DNA of 34,818 nucleotides from Sulfurovum sp. Lineage in GTDB: Bacteria > Campylobacterota > Campylobacteria > Campylobacterales > Sulfurovaceae. The number at the start of each line of letters is the position of its first letter. Within the stretch, counting starts at the first letter, position 1. The stretch lies in NCBI GenBank assembly GCA_027012955.1, contig JALUYL010000079.1, forward strand, positions 1-34,818, read 5' to 3'. The position numbers were made by a program, and so were the translations under genes. The notes beneath the pieces were generated by a model that saw only the letters and a program-made list of their open reading frames with translations, was not told the origin of the DNA and ran no database searches. Below are positions 14,288-22,871 of the stretch, one piece after another.

Positions 14288-14698
14288 TTAGTCATATAGT
14301 TTTCCTACAAACTCTAAAAAAGTTTTAGAAATATACTCAACATCATTGTTTTCATGATTCCAAAACACCAATTCACCATTAGCTTCTTTTGAAAAATTGA
14401 AACAAATAAAGTTACCAAATGGATCCCTTATAACTGGTATTAAACCTTTTTCTAATCGCTCTTTAATCATATTGTATGTATCAATTATATTGTCTTTGTC
14501 ATTGCTACTGAATGATAATAAATATTCGGCTACTCTACCTTTTGTGTTCTTTGTATCATATATCATATTTTGGGGTGAGGCGCCATTGTATTCTAATACA
14601 GTATCTTTAAAATCAGAAGGAAACTCTACTCCTAATTCTTGTTCTACATTTTTAAAATTTTGCTCGTTTATTTTAGTTTTAGCTAATATCCATTTCAT
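14288..14698 (-). CDS. SMI1/KNR4 (SUKH) family immunity protein
   Basis: The frame is open to 14773, but the better start is the ATG at 14698 (136 aa). It lies after the stop of the toxin gene and has AAAAGGA 8 bases upstream; the longer version would run into the toxin gene. The protein begins with a typical SUKH pattern: a helix (NEQNFKNVEQELGVEFPSDFKDTVLEYNGASP), then strands with DPFGNFICFNF and GELVFWNHE, and a final helix. SUKH proteins are the commonest immunity proteins of polymorphic toxin systems. Its place directly after a WHH nuclease gene makes it the likely antidote to that toxin. Confidence 0.85.
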   Translation of the reverse strand: MKWILAKTKINEQNFKNVEQELGVEFPSDFKDTVLEYNGASPQNMIYDTKNTKGRVAEYLLSFSSNDKDNIIDTYNMIKERLEKGLIPVIRDPFGNFICFNFSKEANGELVFWNHENNDVEYISKTFLEFVGKLYD

Positions 14699-14711
14699 TT
14701 CATTTATCCTT

Positions 14712-15317
14712 TTATCTATTATCTTTACCACCACCCCATAAGGCTTTACCACCTGTATGTGCGGATTTATCATGATCTGCTGTATCTACTAATTGCATTT
14801 TACCATCTTGTTGATGATGATGCCATGTATAACCACTTGGCGTTCTTCCATTTTCAATTTGCTCGAGTTGCTCTTTTGTGAATGTCGCTTTTAAGTCTGG
14901 GTTATTCGCTATCTGCTCTTTGAGTGACTCATTGCAAGACTTAAACTGTTCTCTATCTGTTTCTAAATGCTGTTCTTTTGGTAGTTGAACTTCTACAAGT
15001 GGGTCAAATACGGGGAAAACTCCTTCTCTATCATCAGGAAGAGTATCTCTTTCATATAGCACACCTGTAACAGGATGTTTCTTGCCTTCAAGATCTTGAT
15101 TAATAGTTTTTACTTTATTTCCCTCCTCCTCAGTATTATTGCCTTCACTAACATTTTCAGATATTCCATTTTTTTCACCTTTACTTAAAAGCTCCTCAAA
15201 GTTATCTTCTCTAATAGTTTGTTGATTACTTTCTCCTTGAAAAAAGTAAGGTAGGTTATCCGTAGTCTTTTGGGCTGTTTCTTTAACAGTAATTGTCTCA
15301 ATTATTTTTTCAATCAT
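14712..15317 (-). CDS. WHH-family HNH/Endo VII nuclease toxin
   Basis: A 201-residue protein. The first 70 residues are acidic and probably disordered, with no signal peptide. Residues about 78-200 are a recognisable toxin domain: KKHPVTGVLYERDTLP, GVFPVFDP, a helical linker (FTKEQLEQIENGRTPSGYT), then WHHH at 165-168, GKMQLVDTADHDKSAHTGG and WGGG. The tryptophan-His-His core with downstream histidines marks the WHH group of HNH nucleases found as polymorphic toxin tips. The ATG overlaps the stop of the ATPase gene by 4 bp, so it is made together with that ATPase. The SUKH gene follows 13 bp later. The target, DNA or RNA, is not readable from sequence. Confidence 0.85.
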   Translation of the reverse strand: MIEKIIETITVKETAQKTTDNLPYFFQGESNQQTIREDNFEELLSKGEKNGISENVSEGNNTEEEGNKVKTINQDLEGKKHPVTGVLYERDTLPDDREGVFPVFDPLVEVQLPKEQHLETDREQFKSCNESLKEQIANNPDLKATFTKEQLEQIENGRTPSGYTWHHHQQDGKMQLVDTADHDKSAHTGGKALWGGGKDNR

Positions 15318-18300
15318 CTTATCCTCTCTTCTTTAAAATTTTCCTCATGCCATTCAGTATAAAAATGCTCAAATCCCTTAGTGCTAATACTTTCAGAATA
15401 TAAAATTAGCTCCTTTATGTGATTCTCTATTATAGGGTTATCTATGGAAAGCTCATTTTGAAGTATTTTTGAAAAAGTAGCATTATAATCTTCCATATTT
15501 TCGCTACCTTTTAATCGAAGTAATATTTTATCACCATCGAGGAGATCATTAACAAGTTTAGCTTTCTCTTCCTTGCTCATATTAGTATCAAAATTATCGA
15601 GTTTTGATACTAATGGTGAATATAGAAAATTAGAAATATTTAATTGCTTAACTTTCGATTTTATAAAAGCCATATTAATTTTTTCTACTTCAGATTTATT
15701 TTGATCATCTAGCTTTTCATAAAAGATAATTTGCAATACATCCGATAAAAATTGTTTTTTATTGTAATCTATATCATTTAAACTACGACTGTATGAGAAT
15801 GGGTGAAAATCTTCTTCTTTAAAAACATCGATTTGACATAATACTGCTTCAAGCCAATTGTTTTGATAAACAACTGCTGAACCAGTAGGTAATTTCGGAA
15901 TCTCTCCTATTTGATCATCATTTAACGCTGCAGATTTCCCAATATCATTTCTATCTGAATATTCAGGCAATCTCATGATAATCTTTGTGCCAGTATTTCG
16001 TATAGCTGATATGTCAAGCATATTTGGTGATTGGTCAACTATAATGAATCCTTCTCCATAAGTTCTCATCTCAGCAATAGCATTTGAAATCATTTCAACT
16101 GACTTTCCTTGTAAATTACTCCCCTCTGCTGATTGTTCAGTAGATGTTCTTTTTAACAAATTGTGAGCTTCTTCTAATACAGTGATATGCTTGAGTTCGG
16201 AATTAGATTGTTTTTGATTTGCATATCGATATTCTAAGAGTCTTAGGGTGAGCATACCCATTAATAATGATTTACTCTCCATAGCACCTATACGACTCAA
16301 ATCTACTATGACATTCGAGTCAAACAGTTTGTCATCTTCGATAGGATCAGCACTATTTAAAATTTGTCCTATCAACCCATTATTTAAAGATTTTACTCTT
16401 GTGAGCAATGCACCTTTATAATTTGATTTCATTTCTTCTGAATATTCAGAATTATCTATGATTTGTTTTAATGTGCTCAATAATAATTTAAAAGTAGGAA
16501 ATCGTTTTATTTCATATACAGAATAAGACTCATCAGTATCCCAACCACACTCTTCGTATGATTTTATAATTGCTTCTTTTAGTACTTCTGGCATCGCTGC
16601 ATACATCGGCCAACAAGCATTAAAAATCTCTACCAATCGATCAATATGTTCTAAAACATGTATTTCATCGTGAAAGCTAAACGGGTTAATTCGTAAAACT
16701 TTAGAGTATTTTGAATTAGTACCATAAACAGAGACATCATCACGCCCACCAAATACCTCTTTGTATTCCCCTTTAGCAGGTTCTATAACTAAAAACTTAA
16801 CACCTTTTTTATTTGCTTCATTAAGTATAGTATAAAGTGTATTTGACTTTCCAGCTCCAGTTGAGCCTGTTACAAGAGTATGCATTCCCAAACTCTTTAA
16901 ATCAAGATTAATATCAATATTTTCTTCTACTTTACCTAAATGACTCAACTTACCTAGAGTAATACATTTTGCACTTTGTCCTTGATTTAGCAAATGAATA
17001 CTTCTTCCAAATTCAACACTCTCTTCAATAGCTACACCACTAATAGATTTTCTCGGAAAGTTCATCGCTAAAGATAGCTCTTTGCTACTTACTAAACTGG
17101 TTGGTGTTATTTCCATAGATAATGTATCTAAAAAGATTCTTGGATGTTGAAAATTTTTAAGATAGGAAATTAGTTTATTGGAATCTTTAGTATCCCAACT
17201 GATAACAGATGACCTTTCCAAAGAAGATTCTTCACCACGAATCAAGGTTTTGTAAGTATTTGCCGCGATTCTTGCATCTTCATAACTTTCAGAAATAAAA
17301 TATACAGCATAATCAAACATACCATAATTTTCAGATTCAATAATTCTGTTAATCTGGTTATCAATTTTTTCAAGTAGATTTTTTACTGTTTTGTTTTCAT
17401 AAGTGATTTGGTATGTTTCAGAAGTACCTGTAGTTGTTGATTTGCCACTAGTCTTTCCTTCCGTATTGCTATCAGAACTACCATTTGTCTCACTTTGACC
17501 ATTTGTTTCTGAGCTTGACTTGGAAGAACTCCCTCCCATCACTGCTCTAGCAAGTTGGCTAGCCACTTTTCCTGTATCATGAAAAATACTTTCCATTAAG
17601 GTAGTGCTTTCTGAAATCCCCGTAGTGCTACTTTGTGTTTTAGTCAAAGTCTCGTTGGTTGAATGAGTAAAAGATGAACTTATCCCTTCCGAAAATGCCA
17701 CACTTTCATTTAGACCAAGTGTCATCTGTTGTGAAGCAAAAGGTAAAAGGGATGAATATATCTGCTCATACGCTAATCTCCTCTCAGCAATAGCTTGCTC
17801 ACTTACCTGATCTGCAATAAAAATAGCACTGTATTTTTTTCCATTCATAGCTTCTATAAATTTTTCAAGTCCTTGTGCAAAAGATTCTTTATCATCTGAA
17901 TTTTTTAGCTTTGGGATACCATTTGCCATACTAATAGCCATATTTTCATAGGTATTACCAAAAATTTTATCGTGAACTAAATTTTTAATTTGATTATTAT
18001 CAAATTTCGAACTTACTTTACAGCCTGGAAAATTTCCATTTAATACACTACTAAAACCATTATTGAGAACTTTTAAATCTGCATTCCCATTATTGCTCTT
18101 GACTCCAATATAAAATTCAACATATGTTCCATCAGAGTGTAAAATTAAAACAGCTGATCCACCAAGAGAATGCAGCGTACTATAAATGTGTGTTAATTTA
18201 TGCTCTATGTCTTCATTCTTATCAAAAACTATTTTAAAAACTTGTTTAATGCGAACATACTTCTCTGGAGCAGAATCATCTGAAGTAGCAACTATAGGAT

Positions 18301-18406
18301 ACTCTAAAATATTTTGTAAAAATTTCTTTTCTACAACCTGTTCAAGGTTATTGAAAGTTTTTTGCAAATCAGACTGTAACAATACCTCTTTTTTGTCTTG
18401 ACCCAT
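15314..18406 (-). CDS. large HerA/DUF87-type ATPase with Ser/Thr-rich middle
   Basis: A 1030-residue protein. Residues 1-235 form an alpha/beta region with no sure name. Residues 240-332 are a low-complexity Ser/Thr/Gly/Asn stretch. The ATPase core has Walker A GSTGAGKS (514-521), IEPAKGEYKEVFGG after it, Walker B ITVLEEAHNLL (741-751) and the downstream FIIVDQSPNMLD motif. This is the HerA/VirB4/FtsK branch (DUF87) of pumps that move DNA or proteins. No transmembrane helix is evident. It is preceded by a tail-anchored protein and a dynamin-like GTPase, and overlaps the WHH toxin gene, so toxin export or DNA pumping are both possible roles. The inference of toxin export comes from gene order only. 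Confidence 0.85.
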   Translation of the reverse strand: MGQDKKEVLLQSDLQKTFNNLEQVVEKKFLQNILEYPIVATSDDSAPEKYVRIKQVFKIVFDKNEDIEHKLTHIYSTLHSLGGSAVLILHSDGTYVEFYIGVKSNNGNADLKVLNNGFSSVLNGNFPGCKVSSKFDNNQIKNLVHDKIFGNTYENMAISMANGIPKLKNSDDKESFAQGLEKFIEAMNGKKYSAIFIADQVSEQAIAERRLAYEQIYSSLLPFASQQMTLGLNESVAFSEGISSSFTHSTNETLTKTQSSTTGISESTTLMESIFHDTGKVASQLARAVMGGSSSKSSSETNGQSETNGSSDSNTEGKTSGKSTTTGTSETYQITYENKTVKNLLEKIDNQINRIIESENYGMFDYAVYFISESYEDARIAANTYKTLIRGEESSLERSSVISWDTKDSNKLISYLKNFQHPRIFLDTLSMEITPTSLVSSKELSLAMNFPRKSISGVAIEESVEFGRSIHLLNQGQSAKCITLGKLSHLGKVEENIDINLDLKSLGMHTLVTGSTGAGKSNTLYTILNEANKKGVKFLVIEPAKGEYKEVFGGRDDVSVYGTNSKYSKVLRINPFSFHDEIHVLEHIDRLVEIFNACWPMYAAMPEVLKEAIIKSYEECGWDTDESYSVYEIKRFPTFKLLLSTLKQIIDNSEYSEEMKSNYKGALLTRVKSLNNGLIGQILNSADPIEDDKLFDSNVIVDLSRIGAMESKSLLMGMLTLRLLEYRYANQKQSNSELKHITVLEEAHNLLKRTSTEQSAEGSNLQGKSVEMISNAIAEMRTYGEGFIIVDQSPNMLDISAIRNTGTKIIMRLPEYSDRNDIGKSAALNDDQIGEIPKLPTGSAVVYQNNWLEAVLCQIDVFKEEDFHPFSYSRSLNDIDYNKKQFLSDVLQIIFYEKLDDQNKSEVEKINMAFIKSKVKQLNISNFLYSPLVSKLDNFDTNMSKEEKAKLVNDLLDGDKILLRLKGSENMEDYNATFSKILQNELSIDNPIIENHIKELILYSESISTKGFEHFYTEWHEENFKEERIR

Positions 18407-18416
18407 AGTTGTTCTC

Positions 18417-18866
18417 CTAACTCATTGATATTGCAAATGCAATAACTAAAACTATTCCTACACCAACAATAATTTTAGTTTTTGTATCTATTGAGGAATC
18501 CTTATTCTCTGTTGTCAATCCATTTACATTTTGAGAGTTGTTTAATGGAAATATGAATTTTCCAACTTCTCTAACATGTTCAAAGCGTTCTTTTGAAAAG
18601 TTTCTAAACAATTTTACTTTCTGCTTATTAAAATAGCTTCTTGTCCACTGTGCTTCATCTGGTAAAATAGGTAAAAGCTCCGCGTTATGCTTTTCATAGA
18701 GTTCATTCTCAGATATCTCACCTTTTAAAAGTTCCAAGCGTTCATCAACCTCTCCTGCTTCTCCATTTGGGTCAAGAGTGTTTATGCTACCAAACTCATC
18801 TCTAATTTCTACAAGATTACGTTCCTTAATAAGCTTTTTAAATTTTTTCCTTCTTTCTTCTGTCAT
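18417..18866 (-). CDS. tail-anchored membrane protein of the dynamin/DUF87 operon
   Basis: A 149-residue protein that is charged and helical for its first 125 residues (EERRKKFKKLIKERNLVEIRDEFG..., RSYFNKQKVKLFRNFSKERFEHVREVGKFIF) and ends in one hydrophobic helix (TKIIVGVGIVLVIAFAISMS, about 129-148) right at the C-terminus. The large domain would face the cytoplasm. It lies 10 bp upstream of the DUF87 ATPase gene and 18 bp after the dynamin-like gene. A natural reading is a membrane dock for one of those two proteins. I recognise no family. Confidence 0.7.
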   Translation of the reverse strand: MTEERRKKFKKLIKERNLVEIRDEFGSINTLDPNGEAGEVDERLELLKGEISENELYEKHNAELLPILPDEAQWTRSYFNKQKVKLFRNFSKERFEHVREVGKFIFPLNNSQNVNGLTTENKDSSIDTKTKIIVGVGIVLVIAFAISMS

Positions 18867-18884
18867 TCTACTCTTCCTTTTTAA

Positions 18885-21080
18885 TTAAGATACAAATCTA
18901 TTTTTGTATCTGTTATATTCATTAATCCAATCTATCGTATCTTGGCGTATAATAATTTGATTCTGTAATTGTTCTTTGTGTTGACTCAAGTTACTAAACT
19001 CTTGCATTACTTTTGCCATTTCATTACGAACAGTTTCAAGTTCCTTATTAGCATTTGTTTTAATATCTTTTAACATATCTTCCGTTTTTGTTTGTTGCTC
19101 ATGAATCTTTTTTTTAAATTCTTGTTGAATAGCTAAGAATCTCTCTCTTAACTTTTCAGGATTACTCTCTGTGTATTTTACATCCCAACTAAAAAACCAA
19201 AAAAAAGTTCTTGTGTATGTCTTTGTTTCCAATGCTTCCTCTAAAATTTGTTTTTTGTCAGGGATCATAAAGTTAGCAACAGATTGTATTTCATATGTTA
19301 TTGAACCTAATTCAAGATCTTCAAATATTTTCGACACCTCTTTTTTAAACTCCTTGCCAATACGGTCTATTTGAGTCTTAATATTTTCATTTATATGCTT
19401 CTCAAGAGTTGTCTTTATGTTAATTTGTAAATCTTCTGTTGCCTTGTAGATGTTATTTAACTCCCCTTTAACTCTGCCGTCTTCTAAATTTTTTTGAAAA
19501 ATTTCATTATCTAAAATTTCATTAAATTGTTTTTCAAGTTTTTCAATTTCATTATCAATTAGCTCACTGTCTAATTCTATTTTCCCTATTTTTTTTTTAA
19601 AATCATTAATAGTTTTCTTGCTATTTAGTTTTTTAGAAGCCTTTTGTAGTTTTTCCCCTATCTCTTTATCTTTTCTTTTACTTGATTGTAATTCATTTAG
19701 TAATACATTTTTTGCTTCTTCAAGATTTACAGCCTTTTCTATTTCATAAAAAGCATCATGAATTTTCATAGGTATAGCATACTTGTTTACATACGAATCG
19801 ATTGCAAGTTCTAAAGAAGGTATTCCTGAATGAATCTCGGCTTGCATCAGCCAATCATCTTCTTCTTTAGCCTTTTGCAATCTATTTTGAATCACTTCAT
19901 TTTGCTTATCAGATAAAGGAGCATATTGTTCAAGATAATGATATTCTCTTTCTTTTTCAACAACTTTTTTACAAGTATCCAACGCATCATCTTCATGATC
20001 ATTTAGTGCATATCCCCCTATTTTTTTTCTGCAACATAATGCCCTATAAGAAGAGATGGGGAAAAGTTTTGGCTTGTTGATACCAAAATCTTCCAAAAAA
20101 CCTTTTGCATCTTTTATCATTTTGTCAATTTTGTCTTCATTTAATTCATCAGATTTATTCAATACAAACAAAAATCTATCATGATTTTGTGAAGTATTTC
20201 TACCCTTTATAGTCTCAGCAATTTCACGAAGTAAACTACTAACATCATCAGCGGTTAGTGCTTGTACATTCAATACATAAAGAATCAAAGGGTTTTTTTC
20301 ATCATCTTTAATTAGCTTGTATGTAATTTCTTTATGTTCCTGATTTTGTGCATTATTGGGACCAGGAGTGTCCAATAAAACTAAGTTGGCAGTACTTGAT
20401 GAAATACTTGGTATATCACCATGTAGTTGTATTTTATAAACTTCTTCTTGCTTATTTGCATTTTCAAGTTGTGCGCTAAGGGAATCTCCTTCAGGTTTTA
20501 TCTCATGATCTTTTTTATCAAATAGTTCTAAGGAAAACTCTTGTAAATCATCATCATCCCGTATAGAAAAAATCTTAGCTGTAGTTGCTTCATGATCAGC
20601 AGGTAAAATAGACTGTCCTATTATCGAGTTAATAAGAGTTGATTTGCCTGAGCTCATAGTGGCAACTACAGCTACTTCAAAATCAGTAGTTAGTTTTTCT
20701 AAAAAACTCTGTATAAGTTTCTCATTTTTGCTAATCTTATCAATCGGCGACTCTCTTAGTAATTGCTCAAATGAACTTAATTGTGTAATATCTATATTTT
20801 CATATTTTGAAGTATGCTTTAGCTTTATATCTATTTTATTTTTTTGGCTATAGATATGACAGGCATAAGACAAATCCTCAAACTCAAAAAGTCTCCCTAT
20901 AAATTCAATATTATAATCCTCATTAGCCTCTTCATACAAAAATTCTGGAATAGTATCAACAATATCAATCATGCGTCTAGTTTTAAATTGGTTAATCTTA
21001 TGACCATCCATCTTCTCATTGTCATTCCATACTGAAGTAGTATTGAAAAAAGGGTTGTATTCAATTTTGAATTTGTACAT
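18885..21080 (-). CDS. bacterial dynamin-like GTPase
   Basis: A 731-residue protein. The GTPase domain starts after a 130-residue N-terminal region: P-loop ATMSSGKSTLIN (140-151; the usual first glycine is alanine), switch EATTAKI (about 164-170), G3 motif DTPG (237-240) and G4 NKSD (308-311). Residues about 430-580 are long charged coiled-coil helices, followed by a short aromatic segment (FFWFFSWDV) that could be a membrane-binding paddle, and another helical stalk. This is the order of bacterial dynamin-like proteins, which bend or fuse membranes. It is the first gene of the operon leading to the DUF87 ATPase and nuclease toxin. Dynamin-like proteins also occur in phage defence and in toxin secretion (LeoA). 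Confidence 0.88.
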   Translation of the reverse strand: MYKFKIEYNPFFNTTSVWNDNEKMDGHKINQFKTRRMIDIVDTIPEFLYEEANEDYNIEFIGRLFEFEDLSYACHIYSQKNKIDIKLKHTSKYENIDITQLSSFEQLLRESPIDKISKNEKLIQSFLEKLTTDFEVAVVATMSSGKSTLINSIIGQSILPADHEATTAKIFSIRDDDDLQEFSLELFDKKDHEIKPEGDSLSAQLENANKQEEVYKIQLHGDIPSISSSTANLVLLDTPGPNNAQNQEHKEITYKLIKDDEKNPLILYVLNVQALTADDVSSLLREIAETIKGRNTSQNHDRFLFVLNKSDELNEDKIDKMIKDAKGFLEDFGINKPKLFPISSYRALCCRKKIGGYALNDHEDDALDTCKKVVEKEREYHYLEQYAPLSDKQNEVIQNRLQKAKEEDDWLMQAEIHSGIPSLELAIDSYVNKYAIPMKIHDAFYEIEKAVNLEEAKNVLLNELQSSKRKDKEIGEKLQKASKKLNSKKTINDFKKKIGKIELDSELIDNEIEKLEKQFNEILDNEIFQKNLEDGRVKGELNNIYKATEDLQINIKTTLEKHINENIKTQIDRIGKEFKKEVSKIFEDLELGSITYEIQSVANFMIPDKKQILEEALETKTYTRTFFWFFSWDVKYTESNPEKLRERFLAIQQEFKKKIHEQQTKTEDMLKDIKTNANKELETVRNEMAKVMQEFSNLSQHKEQLQNQIIIRQDTIDWINEYNRYKNRFVS

Positions 21081-21169
21081 CGTTACACCTTATAAATAAC
21101 TTTTATATATTTTAGTTAAAAGCAACTGCCTGAATACTTAAATAGCAATCAGTATATTTCCATTGTTCT

Positions 21170-21667
21170 TTAGGGTCTGTTATCACCCACCTCTTCAGGA
21201 AGCATCTTCCTATGACAAAGCTTACTCGTTTTTCGTATCAGCTTCTCTGCAAAAGACAAATCATTTTGTATGGAGTCACTGTCGTTTACAGTACTGTTAA
21301 TGCTGATTTCAAGTCTATCAACACAGCTCTCAAGTTTAAGTCTGGAATTCACTATGAATCTCGTATAGTTACATGCATCGTTTTGTAACGCGCTATTTAC
21401 AGGGATATTCTCTTTTATAAAGCTTGCATGTGGGTACTTTAGAGCTTTGGGTGTATAGCCCTCTATCTGTGACACTACAGGTAAGTACCGCAGATGTAAG
21501 ACCTCGTAAAACTTCAGCTTCTCTCTATACAGATACTCATTGCATGACATCTTCTTTTCGGGTTCTTTGCTCTCTTCATCCCAAGGACAACCCTCTTCAT
21601 CACAATACTCTTTCAAAGCATAACCCACAGCCGCAGCTGCGATGCCTCCTATGACCAACGGTAACAT
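21170..21667 (-). CDS. uncharacterised protein with N-terminal glycine-rich membrane helix
   Basis: A 165-residue protein opening with a short hydrophobic Gly/Ala helix (LPLVIGGIAAAAVGYAL, residues 2-18) and a KEYCDEEGCPWDEESKEPEKK acidic stretch. A mostly helical domain with several cysteines follows. There is no lipobox. The N-terminus is probably a membrane anchor. It lies 89 bp upstream of the dynamin-like gene and may share its transcript. No family is recognised, and the ribosome site AAGGAGTCAACATG supports the start. Confidence 0.6.
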   Translation of the reverse strand: MLPLVIGGIAAAAVGYALKEYCDEEGCPWDEESKEPEKKMSCNEYLYREKLKFYEVLHLRYLPVVSQIEGYTPKALKYPHASFIKENIPVNSALQNDACNYTRFIVNSRLKLESCVDRLEISINSTVNDSDSIQNDLSFAEKLIRKTSKLCHRKMLPEEVGDNRP

Positions 21668-21731
21668 GTTGACTCCTTATATTTTAAGATAAGGCAGTGT
21701 AACATAGCTATGCGACAGGTGGTGTCGTTTT

Positions 21732-22610
21732 TTAAAGTTTTAAATAATCTTTTAAAGTTTTTTCTAATTTTTCTTGTAGGTACGCTGGTGAGGTAATGGT
21801 AATATGTGGTATCCAGTAGCGAACTACTTTAAGTATTTCTTCTTCATAAGCTACTTGTGTTGATACTACAAGACCTTCTGCTGTATGCTCTAAGACTTTT
21901 TGATGAGGCAACAAATCTCTACGTAAAAAATACTCCGATACAGAAGCATCCACTTCTAACACCACCTCTATATGATTTTGAGTAACCCACATACCTTTGT
22001 GCTCTTTGAGTGTTTTTATAATGTCTGCATCTTCTTTAAAAGACTGTTGAAGCACTTCTAGCATTTGTATTTTAGAAAAAGAAAAGTTTTTTAATGTACC
22101 TTTATCTACACCCACAAGATACCAAATACCATTTGTATTAATGAGTTTATAGGGATGCACCTCTCTTACTGTGTCACTATAGCTAAACGTGATACATAGT
22201 TTCATAACAATAGCCGCAGCTATATTATTGAAATTGTCTACTTTATGACTCAAGTTTTCATACTTGAGCCCCTTCACATCTATACCCTTATTCATTTTAA
22301 CATTTAAGATACTCTTGATGAATGTATCATTCAATTCAGGATATAACTCACGTATGCCAGAGAATGTTGCAAACTGATGGATGTCTTCAGTATTGAACTT
22401 TCCCAGACAATAGTCTGCTAAAGAATAATAACCACCTTTTTTTTCAAGAGGTAAAAAAGAGAAGCGTTTTAAATCACGCTGTATGCTTCTTTCAGATACA
22501 CAAAACTCTTCAGCCAATTCTTCAACTGATATTCGCTTTCCTTCGTTAAACATCATTAACATTTGCACTACTCTAGTTGCATATGTATCGTGTTCTTTTT
22601 TAGATGACAT
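21732..22610 (-). CDS. WYL-domain transcriptional regulator (DeoR-type HTH)
   Basis: A 292-residue regulator. The N-terminal winged HTH is clear (ISVEELAEEFCVSERSIQRDLKRFSFLPLEKKGGYYSL, about residues 28-65). The centre carries the WYL core: VREVHPYKLINTNGIWYLVGVDKGTLKNFSFSKIQML. A C-terminal domain (EVVLEVDASVSEYFL..., VVRYWIPHITITSPAYL) closes it. Regulators of this kind (BrxR/CapW type) commonly control defence genes and may sense a nucleotide or nucleic-acid ligand through the WYL domain. It lies upstream of the dynamin/DUF87/toxin genes on the same strand, so it is a good candidate for their control. The upstream 247-bp spacer would contain its operator. Confidence 0.88.
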   Translation of the reverse strand: MSSKKEHDTYATRVVQMLMMFNEGKRISVEELAEEFCVSERSIQRDLKRFSFLPLEKKGGYYSLADYCLGKFNTEDIHQFATFSGIRELYPELNDTFIKSILNVKMNKGIDVKGLKYENLSHKVDNFNNIAAAIVMKLCITFSYSDTVREVHPYKLINTNGIWYLVGVDKGTLKNFSFSKIQMLEVLQQSFKEDADIIKTLKEHKGMWVTQNHIEVVLEVDASVSEYFLRRDLLPHQKVLEHTAEGLVVSTQVAYEEEILKVVRYWIPHITITSPAYLQEKLEKTLKDYLKL

Positions 22611-22844
22611 GATTTAAAACCCCTCAATATTTTTCTTGTATTGTATCTTAACCGCATTTCCATTTCATATTCTTTTCTTTCACTCTTTTATGCATATCCA
22701 TATTACATTACTTTATAATACCCTAAGCTATAGTTACGATTCCATTAATAGTATACCATTGGGATCTATACAGGATTTATCTAGGAATTGCCCAGTATAG
22801 CATCAGGTTTGAGGTAGGACTATATCAGGATAATGATAAATTGT

Positions 22845-22871
22845 ATCAAATATCTAGCTAAGATATTTGAT
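22845..22871 (-). terminator. 11-bp stem-loop at the end of the SF3-like gene
   Basis: ATCAAATATCT (22845-22855), a 5-nt loop and AGATATTTGAT (22861-22871) form a perfect 11-bp stem that spans the stop codon of the 588-residue gene. No clear T-run follows on the minus strand, so termination would be weak. The rest of 22611-22857 is AT-rich and shows no gene. Confidence 0.4.

Noticed and set aside
14699-14773. 25-residue N-terminal extension of the SMI1/KNR4 protein
   Set aside because: It overlaps the end of the toxin gene; the ATG at 14698 has its own ribosome site and begins where the family fold begins.
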